The notes beneath the pieces were generated by a model, which was not told the origin of the DNA, did not search any database, and saw only the letters and a program-made list of their open reading frames with translations. From Triglochin maritima (lineage: Eukaryota > Streptophyta > Magnoliopsida > Alismatales > Juncaginaceae), in NCBI GenBank assembly GCA_963682175.1, contig OY821775.1, positions 33,106,053-33,170,052 of the forward strand: a stretch of 64,000 nucleotides of DNA, written 5' to 3'. Both the position numbers and the translations under genes were made by a program. Positions 9,818 through 21,060 of this stretch are shown here, one piece after another (the first letter of the stretch is position 1; each line of letters starts with the position of its first letter).

Positions 9818-11809
9818 TGTAGGATTTCTAGTTTAATTGCACATATATATTTTCAAAAAAATTATGCACAATAAGGATCAATTACAATTTTCTATGATTT
9901 GTTTCATGCATGCATCAGTTTGTTTCAATAACTAGTTCCAAAACTTTATTAAAACAAACATGGGCTCCGAATTTCATACCTAGAAGTTCTCTAAAACTTC
10001 TTCATGATCCGGAGACGTTGAGGATGCTTGTCGCTGCGCCGGATGCCTCCGAGTATTCACCAAACTCTAAACAAGATCGGAGAGAGAAGAGCTAGCATCT
10101 CAATCTCCATTAGGGTTTAGAATCTAACTACTAACCCTTCTTTAGTTCCCTTGAGAAGAAGATCTCTGAAAACTAAAACTAAACCCAAGAATTAAGGAAA
10201 ATTCGTGGAGAATTATGGAGAGAGATGTTTGCACAAGAATATAACGAATTAATTTAATTAGGTAATGAGATAAACTTGTATTTTTAAGTTCTCTCCAAAT
10301 TACCTATTCATGTGCAACCACTTGCCCATGATCTCATGCAAACTTCCATCTAACCATCCATTATTTGCTAACAAATAATCATAGCCACAAATTAAATCAG
10401 TTATGGACCAATTCCATGCATGATCTAATTAATTCTGCAGAAAACCGTCTGGACCGGTCGACCGTTTGGAGGTTCGGTCGACCGTTCGTAACAAAAATTA
10501 TTTCATCGCAATGTTCGGTCGACCGACCGATATACTTTGGTCGACCGAAAACGAACAGAAGAAATTCCCTGTTACGATCGAGACACATCCGGTCGACCGT
10601 GCGACATTTCGGTCGACCGTGCAACATTCGGTCGACCATTTTTGCACAGTGCTGCAAACTTGTCAAATTTCGGTTTAACCCCTACAAAATTTGACAATTC
10701 GGGATTAGTAGTAAGTTGACAACTTATGTAACATATTATCCTATGTAATGATAAATCATTACACCCCATAATATTTACATCACATATGAATTTAATTTAG
10801 ATTCTGATTATGTTATTAATCACAACATAATTTTGATTTTGCTTGTTCACCACATGTGTCATATTTTCTACATGAAACCCGACACACCTTATGAACTCAA
10901 AATCCCTATTTCTTGTTTTCCAGTTTTGTGGTGTGACCTATGGGAGGATCTAAACTAAGTTGGCAGTGATATTAAGAGCTTAATATCACAAGCTATAAGC
11001 GGTATCTAGCTACACATTATAGCTCCCAATTAGTTAGATGTCTTAATTCCACTCGAACCAAAACCCGATCCATTTAGTGATGGAGTGCACCACTTGTGTC
11101 CGTCCCTTGCCTCATGATATTAAGAATACACACAAAGTAGTATTGTGTCATCTTTGTATTAGTATTCATTTCTTGATCTCTTTAAGCTAGTTATAAATAT
11201 GTGACTTAACCCAAATCACATTGTGCACATTATAACTTTGCTTTATCAAGGGGACCACTAATATCATTACTCAATTAAGAGGGGCAATGATAATCTTTTG
11301 ACTAACTATCTTCTCCAACAAAGTCATACATAACCAACCAATGCCTTCACACTACACTTATCAATAGCTTAAGACACTAGTCTAATCAAGCATTTCTTAA
11401 GTGATCGGATATAAGTCTCATATCAAAGGACCAAGGACACAGTAAAACATTAATGACACAGAAAACACAATTCTATAATGTTTTACTTATTAGGTCTATT
11501 CAGTATACAAAAGTAGTATTTTCCTCTTTTGTGTCCCTGTGTTGTCACTCACTTGTAGACCTACAATGATCTATGACCAACACGACGATCTTAACTCTGT
11601 AATGAATCTCCCATGTTAATTACCATGATTGCGAATATCTTTTGTTTTATGTACACCATTATCTTTTAGAGCTCTACGGTTAAGGACCAACAGCCTCTTC
11701 CTTAACACTTCTAAAAGACGAATAACATAGACAAGGAACAAAATGATTTCTCATTCAATTCATAATAATTGACATTTAAAAGTAAAACTTTTAGAACACA
11801 TTCCCTTCA
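9818..11809 (-). repeat. copia 3' LTR (1992 bp)
   Basis: On the minus strand it starts TGAAGGGAATGTG and ends ATCCTACA. A solo copy of the same LTR lies at 56569-58593 (+). It contains a CGGTCGACCG array (about 10450-10640); on the minus strand this is upstream of a 5' leader rich in TCTC. ORFs at 10365-10769 on both strands are products of these palindromes and are not genes. Confidence 0.85.
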
Positions 11810-11893
11810 ATCTCCCACTTGTTATTAAAGTTTTCTTTCTCATACATACTCAATGTATAAAGCAATAATAACCAGGGTAAACCCCATTACATA

Positions 11894-12838
11894 TCAATCA
11901 TCAAGCCAATCTACATGATTCCTCAATCCCATGGACTCGAAATGCATTTCGCCCTTGGCTTGGGATAAGGGTTTTGTGAATGGATCAGCTATGTTGCTGT
12001 TGGGGTACACCCATAATAGATTTATTTTGTCTTCGTCGATGAAGTCACGTGTGACAAAATACTTTCGATCCATGTACTTCACTTTGTGGTGTGATCTAGG
12101 ATCCTTGATTTGCGAGATAGATGCACTATTATCGCAAAATAGCTCAATGGGTCCCTTGCTCGTGGGAACTACTCCAAGCTCTTCAAGGAACTTCTTGATC
12201 CACACTTCTTCCTTCCTCGCTTCAGTGACAACCATTACTTCTGAAGCGGTGGTTGAATCGGCCGTAGTGGTTTGCTTCCAGCTACGCCAACTCACAGCTC
12301 CAACATCCAGAAGAAAGACATATCCTGATTGCGACCTTCTATCGTCTTGTTCACTCATGAAACTCGCATCCGAGTACCCTTCGGCTATCAACTCCCTTTG
12401 TCCTCCATAAAAAAGAATCGTATTCTTAGTCCGATTAAGGTACTTCAGGATATTCTTGACCGTAGTCCAATGCTCAGGACCTGTGTTGGATTGGTGACGA
12501 CTTGTCATGCTTAGAGCATACGAGACATCGGGTCTTGTGCAAGTCATCGCGTACATGATCGACCCAATTGCCGAAGCATAAGGGACATCCTTCATGTACT
12601 CTAAGTCCTTACGTGATTGCGTACGTTGAGACTTCTTGAGTTGCATACCCATACTCATTGGCATACTGCCCTTTTTGGAGTTGTTCATCTTGAACCTTTC
12701 CAAGACCTTGTCAATGTATGCACGTTAACTGAGGCCAATGAGTCTATGGGATCTATCTCGATATATCTTGATTCCCAAGATGTATTGAGCTTCACCCATA
12801 TCTTTCATTGAAAATGCAGATTTCAATGAACTTCTCGT
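11894..12838 (-). pseudogene. copia RNase H and end of reverse transcriptase
   Basis: The open part (12703-11894) encodes the RT-RNase H connection (SMYAM-like YALSMTSRHQ) and RNase H, with GYSDASFMSEQDDRRSQSG, an ELFCDNSASI block, and the HHKVKYMDRKYFVTRD tail ending VDWLDD. Two nonsense codons lie upstream: one in GLS*RAYIDKV near 12728 and one after LLD near 12840, both at positions where the related copy at 28.7-28.9 kb reads Gln. The element is therefore dead, although RNase H is largely intact. Confidence 0.85.
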
Positions 12839-13519
12839 TTAATCAAGCAAAGGAATATGATTTCCCATGAGCAATATGTCATTGACATATAAGATTAGTA
12901 ATACTACATGGCTCCCACTAACCTTCTTGTATATACAAGGTTCTTCCTTACTTTGAATGAAGTGAAGCTTCTTCACTTCCTCGTCAAAGCGTTTGTTCCA
13001 ACTCCTTGATGCTTGCTTCAATCCATAAATGGATCTTTGAAGCTTGCATACCTTCTCGCTATTCTTTGGATCTTCAAAACCTTGAGGCTGCATCATGTAC
13101 ACATCCTCTTCCAAGTTCCCATTAAGGAACGCCGTTTTGACATCCATTTGCCATATTTCATAATCATGAAATGAAGCAATAGCGAGCATAATCCGAATTG
13201 ACTTGAACATGGCAACTGGTGAAAACGTTTCATCATAGTCAATTCCTTGAACTTGAGTGAAACCCTTCGCTACATTCCTTGCTTTATAGGTTGTCAAGTT
13301 CCCATCCATGTCCATCTTCCTCTTGAAAACCCATTTATTTTGAATGGCCTTTTTCCCTTGAGTGTTACTCAAGTTCCACACTTGATTATCATACATGGAT
13401 TCTATTTCGGATTCCATGGCTTTAAACCATAGTTTGGAGTCTTTTCTTTCCATTGCTTCTTGGAAGGTCAAGGGATCATTGGTATCAAATACCATGATTT
13501 CATGAAGTCCCAAATACAA
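12839..13519 (-). pseudogene. copia reverse transcriptase (RVT_2)
   Basis: The 226-aa open segment carries typical copia RT landmarks: NKWVFKRKMDMDGN, the GIDYDETFSPVA block, MDVKTAFLNGNLEEDVYM, and KLQRSIYGLKQASRSWN. The catalytic motif reads YVND instead of YVDD, so one metal-binding Asp is lost. The closely related copy at 28.0-28.9 kb reads YVDA. Frame is lost upstream (13520-13600), where the linker to integrase contains stops. Confidence 0.9.
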
Positions 13520-13600
13520 ATCAGGTTTCTTCCTTTCCCTCGCTGACCTTCTAAGTTCTTTTGGTTCTACGTGTACTTCTCAAACTTCTTCCACAATTTC

Positions 13601-14470
13601 TTACGGAATTGGTTCGTGTTCGATTCTCGAACGTAAACTTGGTGGGGAAGATTGAGTTTCTCTCACAATTTCTTGCGAGGGTCTCTCACTCATGCTCCCA
13701 CTGACCAAAGGAACCTCGGTTAGGCCTTCATGATCTTGAATGTCATCATTCATGTCATGATCTTGTAGAGTATCTTGAGTTTCCTCAAGCACAACCCTAC
13801 TCCCACTACTTTTTACTCTTTCCAGAAATTCCTTATCCAGATATGTGGCATCCCTCTCTACAATCACTCGATTGGAGGTGATATGCGAAAAGTAGTATCC
13901 TCTTGTCTCACGAGGATAACCAATAAAGAAGCACTTATCCGCTTTTGGTTGAAGTTTGGTCGACATCAATTTCTTGACGTAAGCCTCACAACCCCAAATC
14001 TTGAGAAAATTGAGCTTGGGTGTTTTACCACTCCATAGCTCATAAGGAGTTTTCTCCACAGATTTGAATGGAACATTATTTAGTGTGTAAGCCGCAGTTT
14101 GTAGTGCATAACTCCAAAAGTAAAGAGGTAATTCCGCATGACTCATCATTGACCGAACCATGTCGAGCAATGTCCTATTCCTCCTTTCGGATACCCCATT
14201 CCACTGAGGTGTACCGGGAGTGGTGATTTGAGGTACAATACAAAACTCCTTTAGGTATGAGGCAAATTCGGCACTTAAGTACTCACCTCCACGATCCGTT
14301 CGTAGAGACTTGATTTTCTTGTCGAGTTGGTTCTCCACTTCATTCTTGAATTCTTTGAACTTGTCAAAGGATTCACTTTTGTTTCTCATTAGATAAACAT
14401 AGCCATAACAACTATAATCATCCGTGAACGTAATGAAGTACCTGAAACCATCTCGTGCACTAGTACTCAT
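13601..14470 (-). pseudogene. copia integrase core
   Basis: The 289-aa open segment has the rve catalytic triad: Asp in FITFTDDYS, Asp in LRTDRGGEYL, Glu in WNGVSERRNR. After the core comes GKTPKLNFLKIWGCEAYVKK, typical of copia Pol, and then a low-complexity hinge. Upstream, 14471-14543, a 16-17-bp direct repeat (CTCGTGCACTAGTACT at about 14454 and 14494) marks a small rearrangement that replaced the normal link to the GAG-pre-integrase domain. Confidence 0.9.
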
Positions 14471-14543
14471 TGGACCACATACATTGGAATGTCTCGTGCA
14501 CTAGTACTCGCCCTTGGACCTTTCTTCTTTAAAGGCCTTTTGG

Positions 14544-14807
14544 TCATTTTCCCATTAAACATGGTTGGCATGTCTCCAATGATTTAAAATCAAGTAGAAC
14601 AAGAAGGTTAGCTTCTTGCAATTTCTTCATGCGCTTTTCATTTATGTGACCAAGTCGATAGTGCCACAAGAGAGTATCATTCTTGTGAGTGGTCTTAAGT
14701 CTTTTGTTATTGATATTAAAGATTTGTTTATTATTCAATTCAAGCAAATAGAGACCATTCCTTATGAATGCATTTGCATAGAAAACACCATTCTTCGATA
14801 TAGACAA
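14544..14807 (-). pseudogene. copia GAG-pre-integrase (zinc-binding) domain
   Basis: The 87-aa segment contains LLWHYRLGHINEKRMKKL and ends CQPCLMGK, the His-His-Cys-Cys zinc-binding part that precedes the copia integrase core. It is separated from the core by the 14471-14543 rearrangement. Confidence 0.85.
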
Positions 14808-14829
14808 GCAAGAATTTAAATATTTATAT

Positions 14830-15354
14830 TAAAATTATCCATATCTAAACATGATACAGAAATAATGTTCTTGCTAATCGAAGGCACATAATAAACATTC
14901 TTTAGACATAAATTTAAACCACTACATTATTGAAGCACCACAGAACCTTGTGCAACCGTAGAAACGTTCGCACCATTTCCGACCTTCAATTCTATCTCGT
15001 TCCTTACGAGTTCCTTCCTATCCATGTGTACCTGCACATTAGAAACTATGTGAGCACAAGATCCGGTATCAATTACCCAATCCTGGACAGAGGTGGCTAA
15101 ATTTATTTCAATAACAAATATACCTTTGGCCTTTTTGGGGCAATTTGGCCGGATGTGTCCTTTTTCACCGCAATGAAAGCACTCCGTATTGGGAGTTGGA
15201 GATTTCTGAGATTTCCCCTTGAGGCACTCGCACGAGTACCTCCTACTCCCTTACTCTTGATTGAACCACTTTTGGTAGATTTGCCATTTCCTTTACCAAA
15301 CTTTTGGCTCCTCCCATGGACGGCATCGACATGCTTGTCTCTACCCTTGCCCAT
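14830..15354 (-). pseudogene. copia Gag zinc knuckle and aspartic protease remnant
   Basis: In one minus-strand frame a CCHC zinc knuckle, CFHCGEKGHIRPNC (about 15180-15139), is followed by a protease with WVIDTGSCAHIVSN near 15085; DTGS holds the catalytic Asp. A Lys/Gly/Ser-rich Gag tail lies just upstream at 15354-15200 in another frame. The main Gag domain is missing because of the deletion at about 15400-15440, where a short sequence (AGTTTTGAGAG, TTGTGCAG) is repeated at the junction. Confidence 0.75.
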
Positions 15355-15436
15355 GTCAACTTCAGCAGTTTTGAGAGCATTGTGCAGCTCCTAATATTAC
15401 ATATGTAACTTCAGCAGTTTTGAGAGAATTGTGCAG

Positions 15437-16529
15437 TTTAGTAGTAAGTTCACAACTTCTGTAACATATGAATTTAATTTACATCCCATAATATTTACAT
15501 CACATATGAATTTAATTTAGATTCTGATTATGTTATTAATGATAACATAATTTTGATTTTGCTTGTTCACCACATGTGTCATATTTTCTACATGAAACCC
15601 GACACACCTTATGAATTCAAAATCCCTATTTCTTGTTTCCCCGTTTTGTGGTGTGACCTATGGGAGGATCTAAACTAAGTTGGCAGTGATATTAAGAGCT
15701 TAATATCACAAGCTATAAGTGGTATCTAGCTACACATTATAGTTCCCAATTAGTTAGATGTCTTAATTCCACTCGTACCAAAACCCGATCCATTTAGTGA
15801 TGGAGTGCACCACTTGTGTCCGTCCCTTGCCTCATGATATTAAAAATACACACAAAGTAGTATTGTGTCATCTATGTATTAGTATTCATTTCTTGATCTC
15901 TTTAAGCTAGTTATAAATATGTGACTTAACTCAAATCACATTGTGCACATTATAACTTTGTTTTATCAAGGGGCCCACTAATATCATTACTCAATTAAGA
16001 GGGAAAATGATAATCTTTTGACTAACTATCTTCTCCAACAAAAGTCATACTTAACCAACCAATGCCTTCACACTACACTTATCGATAGCTCAAGACACTA
16101 GTCTAATCAAGCATTTCTTAAGTGATCGGATATAAGTCTCATATCAAAGGACCAAGGACACAGTAAAACATTAATGACATAGAAAACACAATTCTATAAT
16201 GTTTTACTTATTAGGTCTATTCAGTATACAAAAGTAGTATTTTCCGCTTTTGTGTACCCATGTTGTCACTCACTTGTAGATCTACAATGATCTATGACCA
16301 ACACGACAATCTTAAGTCGGTAATTAATGCTCATGTTAATTACCATGATTGCGAATATCTTTTGTTTTATGTAAACCATTATCTTTTAGAGTTCTACGGT
16401 TAAGGACCAAGAGCCTCTTCTTTAACACTTCTAAAAGACGAATAACAAAGACAAGGAACAAAATGATTTCTCATTCAATTCATAATAATTGACATTTAAA
16501 AGTAAAACTTTTAGAACACATTCTCTTCA
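15437..16529 (-). repeat. copia 5' LTR, 3'-truncated
   Basis: This matches the outer 1.1 kb of the 3' LTR (about 10710-11809) with scattered substitutions and ends TGAAGAG on the minus strand. The half with the CGGTCGACCG array, TATA box and leader is deleted. Confidence 0.85.
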
Positions 16530-17653
16530 CATACAACTTAATACATTCATGCATGCTCTACTAATCAAGCATCCGTACATAACAAGTCATTTCCATAAAA
16601 CCATTACAAGAAACAAGATAAACTCTAAAGCTAGCATGAGATAAGTATCGAGTGTGGACATTATCCCATCGAAGACAAGTTTAAGCATGCTACAAGTATA
16701 GATCTACATTACAAGCAACCAGATAAACTATAAAGCTAGCATGAGATAAGTACCTATTATGGACATTATCCCATCTAATACAAGTTTAAGCATGCTAGGA
16801 GTATAGATCAACATTAAGCACATGAAATAACACAAATAAACGAACTCGTCACTATCACATAATCTACATCACCTCCACCCCAAATGGGGTGGATTTACTC
16901 TCTGATCATTAAGCTAACTAATTTTGCTAAGATTTAAGGAAACAAAACATGCAACACTAAAGGAAACAATATCTAACTAAAAAGAATTTTTTTATTTATA
17001 TGACTCACATTACAATGTGACATCCTCTCCACCTTGAGTTTTATTTCAAAGGCTTACTCCAAGTGCAGAGAATGCCCACCAACCAATGGGGGCTTACAAA
17101 GGAGGAAGAAAAGTTCTATTTATAGACATGAAAAAGACAACTGGCGACAATCCTCGGTGTGAGACTAATGAAACATTCCCAGAATAGACATCAACACATA
17201 ACCCATATCCATGCGAAACCGGGTCGGATTCTGAGAAAAACGGACTGCCAATTGGCGGTCACTTATTGTCAGATGGGACCCTTTTCGGATATCTTCTTTA
17301 GTGCTTCAATTCTGCACTTTGGGTACACTCGGATCGGTTATTGAAGTGTGGGCCCGAATCTAATTGCCAAAATACTCCTCATGACGGTGTGGAGTTTCTC
17401 GGTTTGCTCTTTGATCCCTCCAGCCTTACGTCCAGGTTTATCCCTCTTGCAGATGGGTCCTTATGTATGACCGAGAGGTACTTGTTGCTTCACTGAAGTG
17501 CTTTCTTCTTATGTTTTTTAGTCCTTTTTCTCTTTCCTTCTCTTCTTTATTACCTAATACGTGAAATATAATAACAAACACTCGAGTAACACAATATTGG
17601 GGTAAATTTAAAGATATATAGCATGAATATGATGCATGATATGCTACTAATCA
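16530..17653 (-). repeat. LTR-B, 5' part (right of the copia insertion)
   Basis: Together with 9375-9817 this makes a LTR of about 1.56 kb starting TGATTAGTAGCATATCAT on the minus strand. U3 has GGACCCAT- and GGATCAAAGA-like mini-repeats and a CCAATTGGC palindrome near 17250, then a TATA box reading CTATAAATAG near 17118-17127 on the minus strand. The outermost CATAC copy (16530-16534) belongs to the copia target-site duplication. Confidence 0.8.
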
Positions 17654-18978
17654 AATACCCCCACAAATACCTTTTTCAAGTCCCGGGGAAAACAAAGAAA
17701 GAGAAAAATGAAAGAAAGGAAAAACATACCAAAAACATTGAAATCCTAATTTCCCGAGTGGTAGGAACCACACAAGAAGAGAGAAGACCCTACTCACTTA
17801 TTTATTATCTACACATGGACCAAAATCCCTATACTTAAGGTTTCACAAAATGAGTTTGAAAGTCCCTGACTCCGACAAACTTTCGTATACTAACACACAA
17901 GAATTATTTGACTCGCTAGGTTAATAGTGGACTTTTTTATATGTTTGAGTACTGAAACCCAATGATTACTATCCCCTCGAGGGAAAACTTGCATACATCC
18001 TTACGACTAGATAAGACCTAAAGCCGGTGTACTAGACATCCTAATGCATCATGTTCAAGTCATTTATGGGAGCTTCCTTTTTACTTTGCCTCTCAACGGT
18101 TTGGCATATACTAAACACACGTAAAATCCACAAAATATTTTTCGTTCGCAAACACATAAAGGTTTTGAAAGACATGAAAATTTTAAAGCACTAGGCAAGC
18201 AAAAGAAGGCAAGACACCTAAGGATCATGGTATAACAAATATATCAATGTCAATTGTAGCACACTAACATGACCCTCACAATACACACAAAACAAAATAA
18301 AAAAACAAAGTCAAAAAGACTTGACTCCACATATACAAAAATGTAAAACAACCCCCGTCCCCTCACACACTTATTTCATGCATTATCCTCAATGTATGCA
18401 AGCATGATACTACATATATTTTTGCATGAAAAAGTTAAGATCTCACCAAACTTTGAAGCATAAGGAAATTTTGTGGTCATATTGATAGACACAAATGCGA
18501 ATTTCCTTCAAAACCTATGAGATACTTAAGAAACGAGACAAATACGTGAAACAAATGAGGCCCAAATACTCAAGGGTTGGAGCTCACAACAACCTATGCT
18601 CACTCTTGGAGTCTTTTTGTCTTTTTTTCAATTTTTTTTCAAATATAACTACTTACAAAAAGAAGTTATCGTCGTCATTTGTCAAAGAACATCAAATAAG
18701 AACCTCAAAAGTTGGTCAATGCACTTGAAATGGGAACATGACACCACACGGGTCCAAAATACTCATTTGTGCCCCCCCCCCCCCCCCCCCCCGCCACAAA
18801 GTGCACAAAATAACGAGAGAGGTTCATGAATTAGACGCAAAGACGTCTGATTCAGAGGATCAAACTAAAAGAGTTTGAACCACTCAAGAGTTTGGGAAAT
18901 ATTATGCAACGAAAGAAGAGTTTGAAGTCATGATTGTCAATTCAAACTCCAACCAACAGGTTGGTGCACCGGAATGAG
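17654..18978 (-). other. Athila 3' non-coding region (minus strand)
   Basis: On the minus strand this is a degraded counterpart of 1-2256: it has the GTGGTGTCATGTTCCC block (18757-18740), the GAGGATAATGCATGA polypurine-like motif (about 18400-18345), and the AATCATTGGGTTTCAGTACTCAAACAT block (about 17968-17944). It lacks the long duplication and three-hairpin block of the first copy, so it is internally shortened. A run of 18 C bases at about 18775-18792 is a simple repeat. No coding sequence is supported. Confidence 0.7.
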
Positions 18979-18983
18979 GCCAA

Positions 18984-20529
18984 TGAGTGATTCGTTTTAT
19001 ATTATCCGCAAGTGCACGACCGCGTTGAAGCGGTGGCAAATACGGGTCGATCCACAGGGAGGTGTGTCGACTTTTGGTTTGTTCGAAGGCGAGTGGTAAA
19101 GAAATGAGAGAAAGGTTGATTACACTAAACTACACTAAAATGCAAAACGAAATGGAAGATAAGCAATAAAACTAAACCCCAAAGGGGGTAGAGAATAGAG
19201 TGTGAATACAAAGATGGGTGTGTGTGTTCACTTATGCTCATCACAACATGTAGTGCATGAAAATCATAAAACTACATCCAACTTTGCCTCTAAATGAAAT
19301 ATGACACAATATTATTTAAACATACAAGACAATAATTGGAATGAAGCTAAATGAACTCATGTATAAAGACTAGACCCTACTATGCCTCCACATGAATTAA
19401 GATAAGACTACATCATTAAAACATACAAGACATTAACTAAGGTAAAGGCAACAAGAGTACATACACTACAAATTGTGTTTCCAATATTAATTCCATCCAT
19501 ATCCTAACCTTATCATTCCCCATAAAATAGGTCCACTAATCAAAGCATAAACTAAGCTTCATTCAAGAGCATTAGCATATCAAAGATAAGAGTGAAAACC
19601 CATTAGATGGTTATGGAAATCATATAAAGCTCAAGGGATTAAGATAACACACACCTAATACATCATATAATCACATCACATATTTCTCCACCCCCCCCCC
19701 CCAAATGGGGATGAAACTACTCACTAATCATTACACTAACTACATTAACAAAATGAAACATTATACTAAAAGGAAATTAAACTAAGCAAGCAAGAAATAT
19801 TAAAGAAGCTAAAAGGACATAAAACTAAAGAAGAATGCAAGAATTAAAACAAGATTACAAGAAACTAAAAACAATTATTTTATTAAAATGACTCACATTG
19901 AAGGTAGCATTCCCACCTTGAGTTTTGCTTCAAGGCTTACTCCAACTAGAGAGAATGCCACCAAGCAATGGGTGAATACAAAAGGAGGAGGAGTTCTATT
20001 TATAGCCATAGAAAGAGGTAATCCGGGACAATCCCCGGTATGGGATTAAACATATACCAAAAATAGCCTAAACAAACACTAATACATGTGCACGCGAAAT
20101 CTTAGCAGATCCGGAGAGATCCGGACCGCCAATTCACGGTCCCAGACCGCCGATGGGCAGTCCATAAACTCTGGATCCTGCTGGAATTTGTTTTGGGCTT
20201 TTCTGGATTTCTTTGTCGGTCATTGATGCATATACTTTGTTTATTTGAGCTCCGGCCCGAATCAAATTGCCAAAATACTCCCCATGATGGTGTGGAGTTT
20301 TCTGTTGCTCTTTGGTCCTTCGGTCTTACGTTCAGGTCCTTCTCCCTTGCATCTTAGTCCTCGAGTCTCTCAACTCATTCATTTTTCCTATCTTTTAGGT
20401 CCTTTCATGCCTCTTCTCTTCAAACCTCTTTATTTCTCAAATTCAAACATAAAACTCGTCACGTAGCATTGCTTAGGTGTAAGATAATGGATATAAGATA
20501 CAAATATAAGCATGAAATGATGTCAATCA
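18984..20529 (-). mobile_element. Solo LTR-A, minus strand, TSD GCCAA
   Basis: The 1546-bp LTR is flanked by GCCAA at 18979-18983 and 20530-20534. One base of its terminal motif has changed (TGAGTGA for TGATTGA). No internal sequence is attached, so it is a product of LTR-LTR recombination. It keeps the two palindromic GACCGCC motifs (near 20125-20162) and the TATA box. Joining the two flanks restores the reading frame of the host ORF remnant. Confidence 0.9.
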
Positions 20530-20534
20530 GCCAA

Positions 20535-20880
20535 CAACCTCATTATGCTTGCTTGATCCACTAGATAAACAGTAAGTGGGTATCTTACCGAAGGTATCTG
20601 CTAAGAAATTCCTAATACCCTCATTGGCAATGTAGTTTTTTGGTGTCCCTACATTCTCATGATTATCAGGAACAACAGTGAGGGTCAAACTCTCACCAAG
20701 ATGTATGAAATTAGGGGTATTAGGGAGCTCTTTCTCCACCAAAGGCGAGTCCTTAACAGGCACAACATTAGGATAATTTTGATCAAGTGCCATAGGACAA
20801 AAACATATGGCACAATCCCGTGCCGAATTATATTGAAGCTGGTCCATGCTATTATCAATTTGAAACAAATCCCCCACCAA
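20535..20880 (-). pseudogene. Unrecognised ORF remnant of the minus-strand Athila element
   Basis: A 117-aa stretch on the minus strand starts MVGDLFQIDN and runs to SGSSKHNEVVG. It would continue across the solo LTR into 18978 for a few residues before a stop. No recognisable Gag, protease, RT or integrase motif is present. The place, just upstream of the 3' non-coding region, is where Athila elements carry an extra ORF after integrase (env-like or 'putative plant transposon protein'), so that is the likely origin. The assignment rests on position only. Confidence 0.4.
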
Positions 20881-21060
20881 GTGATCGTGAATTGAAACCC
20901 CAAGTCCCTCTTACTAACTAAGATTTTATTTTGGAAGATTGTGCTTTGAATTTATGGATGTGGTGGTGGTTCGCTATCAAAAGATCAATCCTCATGTTGA
21001 TGGGAAAGGCCACCCTCCACATGTTCACTTAACATGTTGATGGGAAAGGCCACCCTCCCA
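20881..21060. repeat. Unassigned stretch with a 26-bp direct repeat
   Basis: CATGTTGATGGGAAAGGCCA followed by CCCTCC occurs at about 20994-21019 and again at 21033-21058. The second copy abuts the LTR-A fragment at 21061, so the duplication may mark the rearrangement that truncated the Athila element. Nothing else is recognisable. Confidence 0.5.

Larger units (their letters stand above)
9818..16529 (-). mobile_element. Ty1/copia retrotransposon, minus strand, with truncated 5' end
   Basis: The 6.7-kb element is flanked by CATAC on both sides (9813-9817 and 16530-16534). A nearly unbroken copy of the target at 25110-25140 confirms the insertion point. On the minus strand the order is 5' LTR fragment (16529-15437), Gag zinc knuckle and protease (15354-14830), GAG-pre-integrase, integrase, RT, RNase H, polypurine tract (AACAAGTGGGAGAT, 11823-11810), 3' LTR (11809-9818). 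The order protease-integrase-RT-RNase H is diagnostic of Ty1/copia. A deletion removed the end of the 5' LTR, the primer-binding site and most of gag. Confidence 0.9.
9375..21060 (-). mobile_element. Athila-type element on the minus strand, 3' half, with nested copia element and solo LTR
   Basis: Read from high to low coordinates this is an ORF remnant (20880-20535, then 18978-18830), a non-coding 3' region (18830-17654) with a polypurine tract, and a 3' LTR (17653-9375). The LTR is split by a copia element (9818-16529). The ORF-to-3' region is split by a solo LTR (18984-20529). The 5' part of the element is missing beyond about 21060, where an LTR-A fragment starts. Confidence 0.7.

Noticed and set aside
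10365..10769. Several overlapping ORFs on both strands with repeated GRP/VDR residues (also at 5800-6235 and 57648-57934)
   Set aside because: They are translations of the CGGTCGACCG palindrome arrays, which read similarly in both directions. They lie in LTRs and differ between copies.
18775..18792. C-run as a functional G-quadruplex or assembly gap marker
   Set aside because: A homopolymer within a degraded 3' region. Similar runs at 19690 and 62164 suggest ordinary slippage or sequencing uncertainty.
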